5,172 nucleotides of DNA from Candidatus Binataceae bacterium (GTDB taxonomy: Bacteria; Desulfobacterota; Binatia; Binatales; Binataceae): contig JASHZA010000029.1 in the NCBI GenBank assembly GCA_030042765.1, positions 1-5,172 of the forward strand. Reading direction: 5' to 3'. The translations under genes were made by a program, and so were the position numbers. Shown here one piece after another: positions 1 through 5,172 of the stretch (positions within the stretch are counted from its first letter, which is position 1; each line of letters opens with the position of its first letter). The notes beneath the pieces are model-generated. The model saw only the letters and a list, made by a program, of their open reading frames with translations, did not search any database and was not told the origin of the DNA.

Positions 1-1090
1 CGGCCAGCCGCGCGCCGAGGCAATAGTGCTGGCCGGTGCCGAAGCCCAGCTGGGGCAGCTCCGCGCGGGTCACATCGAAACGAAACGGGTCGGTGAAGAT
101 CGCTTCGTCACGATTGGCCGAGACGTACCATAGGATGACCTTGTCGCCGGCCCGGATCTGTTTGCCGCGTAACTCCGTATCAACGATTGCCGTCCGCCGC
201 ATATGCATGACGGGACTGACATAGCGGACGATCTCGGCGGCGGCCGACCCAAGGAGAGCGGGATTTTCGACCAGCCGGCGGCGTTCCTCGGGAAACTGGG
301 CGAGCGCGATCACGCCGCCCGACAACGAATTGCGGGTGGTTTCGTTGCCGGCAACCACCAGCAAGATGAACGTCCCAAGATATTGCTCCTTGCTCATCGC
401 CTCACCGTCGATGCGCGAGTGGACCAGCATGCTGATGAGATCGTTGCCTGGACACTCGAGGCGCTCTTCCCAGAGACGTCCCGCGTAGGCGGCCATTTGA
501 TTGACATCGTGGGCCATCGCCGTGGGGTCCTTGCGCAACTCGGGATCGTCCTCGGCGATGAGCGAGTTGGACCAGTCGAACAGCTTGACCCGATCCTCCT
601 GTGGGACATCAAGCAGTTCGGCCAGCATTTGGACCGGTAACTCCGCGGCGACCTCGGCCACGAACTCGCACTCGACGCGATTGCCGAGGCGGTCGAGGAT
701 ATCCGCGACGCGGGCCTCAATCCGCTCTTCGAGTGGCTTGAGGCGCGATGGGCTGAAGGTGGGCGAAAGCATCCGCCGGTAGCGGTTGTGCTCGGGCGGG
801 TCCATGCTAATCATCGGCGCGTCAGTTTCCTCCGCCCCAACGCCGGCGACGCCGACCGCTTGCTCGTCAAACATGCGGTGGCCACCGTGCGCGCGAGCCG
901 AGGAAAACACTGAGGGGTTCTTCGAGATCGCGACGATGTCCTCATATTTGGTGATGCACCAGAAGCCCCGGCCGTCAGACTCGGGGTTCCAGTGGACCGG
1001 ATCTTCGCGACGCAGCCGGGTGAAAATTTCGTGCGGTACGCCGGAGATGTAGAGGTCGGGATTCTTGAGATCAACCTCGTCGAGCTTCAT
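1..1090 (-). CDS. Cytochrome P450, CYP125/CYP124/CYP142-like (3' end beyond left edge)
   Basis: Haem-thiolate monooxygenase, expected to be cytosolic and to take electrons from a ferredoxin/reductase pair; no redox partner is visible. The frame is open from ATG at 1088-1090 to the left edge: 363 codons, of a usual length of about 400-430. Motifs in order: DPPEHNRYRR at residues 97-106 (C-helix, with the His-x3-Arg that contacts the haem propionates); the I-helix oxygen-activation motif AGNETT at 247-252 followed by RN; the K-helix ExxR as EIVR at 286-289; and the haem loop FGTGQHYCLG at 350-359 with Cys357 as iron ligand. The AGNETTRN form and the N-terminal PVHW segment resemble the bacterial CYP125/CYP124/CYP142 group, which includes sterol and methyl-branched lipid hydroxylases; the substrate here is unknown. 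There is no signal peptide or membrane anchor. The start is well fixed, because the codon just before the ATG is an in-frame TAA. The gene lies 69 bases downstream of a glutathione transferase gene on the same strand. P450 identity is very sure; the subfamily is tentative. Confidence 0.95.
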   Translation of the reverse strand, partial: MKLDEVDLKNPDLYISGVPHEIFTRLRREDPVHWNPESDGRGFWCITKYEDIVAISKNPSVFSSARAHGGHRMFDEQAVGVAGVGAEETDAPMISMDPPEHNRYRRMLSPTFSPSRLKPLEERIEARVADILDRLGNRVECEFVAEVAAELPVQMLAELLDVPQEDRVKLFDWSNSLIAEDDPELRKDPTAMAHDVNQMAAYAGRLWEERLECPGNDLISMLVHSRIDGEAMSKEQYLGTFILLVVAGNETTRNSLSGGVIALAQFPEERRRLVENPALLGSAAAEIVRYVSPVMHMRRTAIVDTELRGKQIRAGDKVILWYVSANRDEAIFTDPFRFDVTRAELPQLGFGTGQHYCLGARLA

Positions 1091-1103
1091 TTAATCTGAA
1101 AAA

Positions 1104-1111
1104 TCCTCCTT
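1104..1111 (-). promoter_or_regulatory. Shine-Dalgarno sequence of the P450 gene
   Basis: The minus strand reads AAGGAGGA, a near-perfect anti-16S match. The GGAGG core lies 14 bases before the ATG at 1090, longer than the usual 5-10. No earlier in-frame start can use it, because a TAA sits directly before the ATG. The long spacer is A/T-rich. The match suggests the P450 is translated independently, even if it is transcribed together with the gene upstream. Confidence 0.6.
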
Positions 1112-1131
1112 GCGCTTGCCTTCAAAGCGAA

Positions 1132-1152
1132 ACTCCGGCGAGACGCTGGAGT
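1132..1152 (-). other. Small intergenic hairpin between the GST and P450 genes
   Basis: ACTCC (1132-1136) pairs with GGAGT (1148-1152), and GCG (1138-1140) with CGC (1144-1146), with one mismatch between the two blocks and a three-base loop. It starts 8 bases after the GST stop codon. On the minus strand it is followed by TTTCGCTTTG, not a clean U tract. It could be a weak terminator, an attenuator or an mRNA-stabilising stem; chance is also possible. Confidence 0.3.
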
Positions 1153-1159
1153 GCAACCT

Positions 1160-2038
1160 TCACGACGCCGAGGGACCTACCTTGTCTTGGGTCATGGTCT
1201 CAAAGTCACTCGCGTCGTGGCGCTCGTGTAGCTGATCGGAGGGCTTCCCCCAAGTGCAGTTGACCTTGCGCCCACGCTGCACCGCTGGGCGCTGCGCGAT
1301 GGCGTCGGTCCATCGCTGGACGTGTTTATAACTTTGAACGTCGAGGAACTCGCCAGCGCCATAGATTGCACCCTTGGCCAGTGCGCCATACCACGGCCAC
1401 GCCGCCATGTCGGCGATGGAGTAGTTGTCCCCGGCCAGGTACTCGGACTGCGCCAGACGCCGATCGAGGACGTCCATCAGCCGTTTGACCTCCATCGCGA
1501 AGCGGTCGATCGCGTATTCGATCTTGATCGTGGCATAAGCATAGAAGTGACCGAATCCGCCGCCGAGGTATGGTGTACTGCCCATTTGCCAGAAAAGCCA
1601 CGAGAAACACTCGGCACGCGTCTTGGGGTCGTGGGGCAGAAAGGCATCAAACTTTTCTGCGAGGTAGAGCAAGATCGCGCCAGACTCGAAGACGCGAATC
1701 GGCTCCGGCCCGCTTCGATCCACCAGCGCGGGGATTTTCGAGTTTGGATTGATCCCGACAAAGCCGCTGCTGAACTGGTCCCCTCGCATGATCTGTATCA
1801 GCCACGCGTCGTACTCGGCGCCTTTATGGCCGAGGGCCAGCAGCTCCTCGAGCATAACGGTAATCTTGACTCCGTTGGGCGTACCCAACGAATAGAGCTG
1901 AAGCGGATGGCGTCCGACGGGGAGGTCTTTCTCGTGAGTCGGCCCGGCGATTGGTCGGTTGATGTTCGCAAAGTGACCAGTGGCGTTCTTCTTCCAGAAC
2001 CATACCTTTGGTGGGGTGTAAGCAGATACATCGTTCAC
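1160..2038 (-). CDS. yghU: YghU-like nu-class glutathione transferase / glutathione-dependent disulfide-bond oxidoreductase
   Basis: Cytosolic GST-fold enzyme. The E. coli relative YghU binds two glutathione molecules per subunit and acts mainly as a disulfide-bond reductase rather than a classic conjugating enzyme. From the chosen GTG the product is 292 residues; E. coli YghU has 288. The similarity to YghU, recalled from memory, spans the whole length and is offset by one residue: ANINRP at 24-29, GPTHEK at 32-37, YSLGTPNG at 49-56 (opening the thioredoxin fold, with Thr-Pro-Asn where other classes have Ser or Cys), NPNSKIPAL at 97-105 with the cis-Pro at 103, FES at 117-119 for the glutathione gamma-glutamyl group, GGGFGHFY at 159-166, the C-domain N-capping box SIAD at 207-210, YKHVQRW at 237-243 and LHERHDASDFET at 270-281. 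The frame extends upstream to a TTG at 2089, but that adds 17 residues with no YghU counterpart. There is no signal peptide. The P450 gene follows 69 bases downstream. Family is very sure; substrate and the GTG start are less so. Confidence 0.95.
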   Translation of the reverse strand: MNDVSAYTPPKVWFWKKNATGHFANINRPIAGPTHEKDLPVGRHPLQLYSLGTPNGVKITVMLEELLALGHKGAEYDAWLIQIMRGDQFSSGFVGINPNSKIPALVDRSGPEPIRVFESGAILLYLAEKFDAFLPHDPKTRAECFSWLFWQMGSTPYLGGGFGHFYAYATIKIEYAIDRFAMEVKRLMDVLDRRLAQSEYLAGDNYSIADMAAWPWYGALAKGAIYGAGEFLDVQSYKHVQRWTDAIAQRPAVQRGRKVNCTWGKPSDQLHERHDASDFETMTQDKVGPSAS

Positions 2039-2048
2039 GGCGTCTAAG

Positions 2049-2052
2049 CTCC
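2049..2052 (-). promoter_or_regulatory. Probable ribosome binding site for the GTG start of the GST gene
   Basis: The minus strand reads GGAG ten bases before the GTG at 2036-2038. This site, together with an N-terminus in register with E. coli YghU, is why the GTG is preferred over the in-frame TTG at 2087-2089. It is a modest match. Confidence 0.45.
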
Positions 2053-2232
2053 ATATCTTAAATGTTGAAGAACCTCGTCGAAACGACAATCACACTAAGC
2101 TCGGTCGCGCCATGCTGTCCATCGAGTTCATGGCGAGCGAATCGACTAGTGGCGGGCCAAGGAACGAAACTCGCGGATGGGCATGATTCTCTAAGATGTC
2201 CGGAAGCGGTACGACTGGATGGTGGAGCCGGG

Positions 2233-2315
2233 GGATTCGACCTCTCGGTACAGCTGAATCACGACCCTTCATGGCTTGCTGACCGCCCACAATGTCGCCC
2301 CGAGAGTTCGAATTC
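2233..2315. repeat. Long imperfect inverted repeat (16-base arms, 51-base loop)
   Basis: The left arm GGATTCGACCTCTCGG (2233-2248) pairs with the right arm CCGAGAGTTCGAATTC (2300-2315) at 14 of 16 positions. The exceptions are C2241/T2307 and a G-T wobble at 2234/2314. The loop is 2249-2299. Seven consecutive pairs next to the loop and six further consecutive pairs beyond the first mismatch make this much longer than other dyads in the gap. It could be an RNA hairpin in the 3' untranslated region or leader, a cruciform or protein-binding site, or a small hairpin-type repeat element. No flanking target duplication is seen. Confidence 0.6.
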
Positions 2316-2340
2316 AAACCGCTCACCAGCAGGTGTGCGG
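2311..2340 (-). terminator. Possible weak terminator after the DUF2126 gene
   Basis: CCGC-T-CACC (2319-2327) pairs with GGTG-T-GCGG (2332-2340) around the loop AGCA, with one T/T mismatch. On the minus strand the stem is followed by TTTGAATT (2318 down to 2311), so the U run is short. It lies 47 bases after the TAG stop, in the right place and orientation for a terminator. The weak U tract means it may only slow the polymerase or protect the 3' end. Confidence 0.35.
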
Positions 2341-2387
2341 CGTCCGGCAATTTTCAATGAAATGACAAAATCTCGGTACCGTCGCGC

Positions 2388-5172
2388 CTAATCGATCGGA
2401 TTTCGTCTCAGGTCCAGTGTCATTGGAAATAGTGGATTGATTTCCACCGGTTGGGGAGCCATCGGCCCCGGAGTGTGTCCGAAGGGAAAAAATCGCGACG
2501 CCCGGCGCGCCTCGGCTTCATTGGCGTTGACGGGAAAGGTCTCATAGTTGCGGCCTCCCGGGTGCGCAACGTGGTAGGTGCATCCACCGATAGAGCGGCC
2601 AGTCCACGAATCGTAGAGGTCGAATACGAGCGGTGTGTGAACCGCGATCGTTGGATGAAGGCACGATGGGGGTTGCCATGCGCGATAGCGCACGCCTGCG
2701 ACCCATTCGCCGCGCACGCCTGTCGATTGCAATGGGAGTCTCCGCCCATTGCACGTTACAAGGTACCGTTCGCTGATGAGACCGTCGACTCTCACTTGCA
2801 AACGTTCAACCGACGAGTCGACGAAGCGTGCGGTGCCGCCGCCGGTCGGCTCTTCACCGAGCACATACCATGGCTCCGTCGCCTGCCTCAGTTCGATCTC
2901 GACGCCGGCGTAATTCGCCCGACCGAGTACTGGATAACGAAACTGGAAGTGTGGGGCGAACCACTCCCGCTCGAATGAATATCCAGCGCGACGCAGATCC
3001 TGGAGCACATCATGAAAATCCACGTCGACGAAATGCGGCAACATGAAGCGATCGTGGAGTTGCGTTCCCCATTCGATTAGCGGTTTCACATATGGCTCGC
3101 GCCAAAACCAGGCGACAAGGGCACGCACCAGCAATTGCTGAGTCAAGCTCATCCGCGCGTGCGGTGGCATCTCGAAGCTACGCATTTCGAGCAAACCGAG
3201 CCGTCCGGTTGACGAATCGGGCGAGTAGAGCTTGTCGATGCAAAACTCGGCACGGTGAGTATTGCCAGTCAGGTCAACGAGTATGTGCCGAAAGATGCGA
3301 TCGACCAGCCAAGGCGGACAATAGCTCTCGCCTGGGCTGGGAATCTGCCCGAACGCGATTTCGAGCTCATAGAGACTGTCGGGCCGCCCTTCATCAACTC
3401 GTGGAGCTTGACTGGTGGGTCCGATAAACAAGCCCGAGAACAGGTACGACAGAGCGGGATGATTCACCCAATAGCCGAGCATGCTGCGTAAAAGGTCAGG
3501 ACGCCTTAGGAAGGGGCTATCCCCCGGTGTCGCGGCACCCAGGGAGAAGTGGTTGCCACCTCCGGTTCCCGTGTGGCGACCGTCAAGCATGAATTTTTCC
3601 GCACCGAGCCGGCACTGGCGCGCATCCTCATACACGCTCGTGGTTAAATTGACCAGTTCGCTCCAGTTGTTGGCCGGATGAATATTGACTTCGATTACAC
3701 CGGGATCGGGCGTGACCGCGATGCGATTGAGCCGGTGATCGACCGGTGGAGTATAACCTTCAATTACGACCGGAGTTTTCAGATGCGCCGCCGTGTCCTC
3801 CACCGCCGCGAGGAGATCTATGTAGTCTTCGGTGCTTGAAAGCGGGGGCATGAATACGTAAAGGCGCCCATTGCGCGGCTCGACGCAGAGACCGGTGCGC
3901 ACGACCCACGGTGCGGATTCTCCGGTTTCGGGTCTGCGATCACGTTTACCGCCATCCCGCCGCTGCAGTACGGGATCGGATGGTGAAAGGTGCGGAGGGA
4001 CCGTCAGCATCTCGTGAATCGCGGTCGGGTCGACGCTGAAGAAACCGGGTGCCTCGGAGGGTTTGACCCACGGCAGACTTGCGAGTGGCAAGCGCAGGCC
4101 AGCGGGCGAGTCACCCGCAAGGAGGTAAAGGTGCTGTCCGCGCAGCATCCACATACCGGTCTGCCACTCTGGGCCATCCTTACCCCATCCGCGTTGCAGA
4201 GGCAGTACGTAGCCGACCGGTTGGTTCAGCCCACGCTCGAACACGCGGCGGACGCGCTCGCGCTCGGCGGCGTCTTCAAGATGATTGTCGATCGGGTCGA
4301 CGTTGGTAGGAAGCTGGCGCTCGCGCTGAAGGTAGTAAAGCGGATCCTCAAAGGCCTCGCTAACGTATGTGGGATCGACTCCAAGCCGTGAAGCGAGTGT
4401 CGCAGCAAATCGCTGCGCGTCGAGCGGACCAAACGACGAAAAAGCGTCCCCCTGCGCGATCAGCGAGTGGTCGCGCCACAGCGGCACTCCGTCTTTGCGC
4501 CAATAGCAAGTGAGAGCCCACCGCGGCAGCGACTCGCCCGGGTACCATTTGCCTTGCCCATAGTGCAGAAGACCACCGGGAGCGAAGCGCCGCTGCAAGC
4601 GCAAGATTAGTTGCTCGCCAAGAATCCGCTTGTTGGAACCCAATGCAGCGGTGTTCCACTCGGCACTATCCGTGTCATCGATCGACACCAAGGTCGGTTC
4701 GCCACCCATGGTGAGGTGAATTGCGCCGGCGCTAATTTCGGAATCGACCTGGAAACCAAGGGCATCGATACGGCACCACTGCTCTTCCGTGTAGGGTAGA
4801 GTCACGCGCGGATCTTCGTGGATCCGTGAAACTGAGATTTCGTGATGAAATTGAACCTGGCACGGCCCGACCGTGCCTGATACCGGCGCGGCCGCCGAGG
4901 GCTCCGGGGTTGTCGCCAGAGGAATATGCCCCTCGCCAGCGAACAAGCCAGAGGTTGGATCTAATCCGATCCAACCGGCGCCTGGGAGAAACACTTCAGC
5001 CCATGCATGCAGGTCCGTGAAATCCTGCGCCGGGCCTTCAGGACCTTCGAGCGGCTTGACGTCAGGCTTTAGCTGAACCAGGTAACCAGAGACGAAACGC
5101 GCCGCAAGACCAAGGTTTCGCAGGATCTGAACCAGCAGCCATGCACTGTCCCTGCATGATCCGCTTTTCAAC
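2388..5172 (-). CDS. Transglutaminase-like / DUF2126 (predicted amidoligase) fusion protein, 5' end beyond right edge
   Basis: The visible part is 927 residues ending at TAG (2388-2390). The frame is open at the right edge; the first codon is TTG, but it lies inside a conserved domain, so it is not the start. Relatives are about 1,100 residues, leaving roughly 180 N-terminal residues outside. Visible residues 1-80 are the end of a transglutaminase-like fold with a full triad: Cys6 in GSCRDSAW, His55 in DLHAWAEVF, Asp71 in GLDPTSG. After a Pro/Ala-rich linker (about 87-105), DUF2126 runs to the C-terminus: GGEPT at 156-160, a Trp/Gly-rich GKWYPGE block, RTGLCVEPRNGRLYVFMPP, EVNIHP at 494-499, HTGTGGGNH at 533-541 and EMRSFEMPPHARM at 662-674. 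DUF2126 has been predicted from sequence to be a glutamine synthetase-like COOH-NH2 ligase, and homologues cluster with ATP-grasp, alpha-E and peptidase genes. The exact reaction is unknown. There is no signal peptide or membrane segment in the visible part. No frameshift is seen. A 349-base gap separates it from the GST gene, so it is probably the last gene of its unit. Confidence 0.95.
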   Translation of the reverse strand, partial: LKSGSCRDSAWLLVQILRNLGLAARFVSGYLVQLKPDVKPLEGPEGPAQDFTDLHAWAEVFLPGAGWIGLDPTSGLFAGEGHIPLATTPEPSAAAPVSGTVGPCQVQFHHEISVSRIHEDPRVTLPYTEEQWCRIDALGFQVDSEISAGAIHLTMGGEPTLVSIDDTDSAEWNTAALGSNKRILGEQLILRLQRRFAPGGLLHYGQGKWYPGESLPRWALTCYWRKDGVPLWRDHSLIAQGDAFSSFGPLDAQRFAATLASRLGVDPTYVSEAFEDPLYYLQRERQLPTNVDPIDNHLEDAAERERVRRVFERGLNQPVGYVLPLQRGWGKDGPEWQTGMWMLRGQHLYLLAGDSPAGLRLPLASLPWVKPSEAPGFFSVDPTAIHEMLTVPPHLSPSDPVLQRRDGGKRDRRPETGESAPWVVRTGLCVEPRNGRLYVFMPPLSSTEDYIDLLAAVEDTAAHLKTPVVIEGYTPPVDHRLNRIAVTPDPGVIEVNIHPANNWSELVNLTTSVYEDARQCRLGAEKFMLDGRHTGTGGGNHFSLGAATPGDSPFLRRPDLLRSMLGYWVNHPALSYLFSGLFIGPTSQAPRVDEGRPDSLYELEIAFGQIPSPGESYCPPWLVDRIFRHILVDLTGNTHRAEFCIDKLYSPDSSTGRLGLLEMRSFEMPPHARMSLTQQLLVRALVAWFWREPYVKPLIEWGTQLHDRFMLPHFVDVDFHDVLQDLRRAGYSFEREWFAPHFQFRYPVLGRANYAGVEIELRQATEPWYVLGEEPTGGGTARFVDSSVERLQVRVDGLISERYLVTCNGRRLPLQSTGVRGEWVAGVRYRAWQPPSCLHPTIAVHTPLVFDLYDSWTGRSIGGCTYHVAHPGGRNYETFPVNANEAEARRASRFFPFGHTPGPMAPQPVEINPLFPMTLDLRRNPID

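Larger units (their letters stand above)
2039..2387. other. 349-base intergenic gap with dyad structures, no credible gene
   Basis: The gap separates the end of the DUF2126 gene from the GST start. Small open frames exist on both strands (an 86-codon TTG-started frame at 2090-2350 on minus, a 109-codon frame at 2062-2391 on plus). Neither has a convincing ribosome binding site, a recognisable motif or similarity to a family I know. The gap contains a GC-rich hairpin (2319-2340), a long imperfect inverted repeat (2233-2315), a 7-base perfect inverted repeat (2108-2114 with 2129-2135) and a short dyad GTCG-AAA-CGAC (2077-2087). A promoter for the GST gene is expected here because of the gap length, but I cannot place convincing -35 and -10 boxes. 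The minus strand has TTGTCA at 2363-2368 and an A/T-rich TAAGAT just before the GST ribosome binding site, neither with a good partner. Confidence 0.7.

Noticed and set aside
203..640. 145-codon plus-strand frame opposite the P450 gene
   Set aside because: It is a shadow of the P450 frame, which shows the I-helix, ExxR and haem-loop motifs. The plus-strand translation shows no known domain.
1322..2047. 241-codon open frame on the plus strand opposite the GST gene
   Set aside because: It lies entirely antisense to a confidently identified gene, has no family motif or ribosome binding site that I can see, and such antisense frames are common in GC-rich coding DNA.
2220..2302. Complete tRNA gene on the minus strand
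   Set aside because: Only the 3' part resembles a tRNA. A possible 5' acceptor strand GGGGCGA fits imperfectly, and neither a D-arm nor an anticodon stem-loop can be folded.
2090..2350. 86-codon minus-strand frame in the intergenic gap
   Set aside because: It starts at TTG without a good ribosome binding site, crosses the inverted repeat, and its translation has no recognisable composition or motif. It may be a chance frame.
2363..2368. TTGTCA as a -35 box for a promoter on the minus strand
   Set aside because: No acceptable -10 hexamer occurs 15-19 bases downstream; the region there is GC-rich.
2062..2391. 109-codon plus-strand frame spanning the gap and the end of the DUF2126 gene
   Set aside because: No Shine-Dalgarno precedes its ATG, it runs into the 3' end of the convergent DUF2126 gene, and the product is not recognisable.
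5169..5171. TTG as the start codon of the DUF2126 protein
   Set aside because: It lies five codons before the catalytic Cys of the transglutaminase domain, so the true start must be well beyond the right edge.

Overview
The window is moderately GC-rich bacterial chromosomal DNA. It carries three protein genes, all on the minus strand, so transcription runs from the right edge to the left. The gene families (a DUF2126 transglutaminase fusion, a YghU-type glutathione transferase and a soluble bacterial P450) fit an environmental proteobacterium. YghU-type enzymes use glutathione, which argues against a typical actinobacterium. The exact lineage cannot be fixed from this sequence, and the alphaproteobacterial flavour is an impression only.

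Right part (2388-5172): the last 927 residues of a very large protein whose N-terminus lies beyond the right edge. It starts inside a transglutaminase-like domain (Cys, His and Asp all visible) and continues into a complete DUF2126 region, a predicted amidoligase. Established literature (Iyer and colleagues on amidoligases) places this family in peptide-ligation or tagging loci with circularly permuted ATP-grasp, alpha-E and peptidase partners. None of those partners is downstream here.

Middle (2039-2387): a 349-base gap without a credible gene. It holds a GC-rich hairpin shortly after the DUF2126 stop and an unusually long imperfect inverted repeat (2233-2315, 14 of 16 positions paired around a 51-base loop). 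The left arm of that repeat overlaps a stretch resembling a tRNA or tmRNA 3' end.

Left part (1-2038): a complete YghU-like nu-class glutathione transferase (GTG start chosen at 2038). After a 69-base gap comes a cytochrome P450 of the CYP125/CYP124/CYP142-like type, which runs off the left edge just after its haem-binding cysteine. The two genes could be co-transcribed as an oxidation/conjugation or redox pair, but their functional link is inferred only from position. The gap between them contains a good Shine-Dalgarno sequence for the P450, at unusually long spacing, and a small hairpin.

No mobile element genes, RNA genes I would call, or CRISPR arrays are visible. The most system-like element is the transglutaminase-DUF2126 fusion, whose biochemical role remains poorly known. 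The least explained DNA is the structured intergenic gap.
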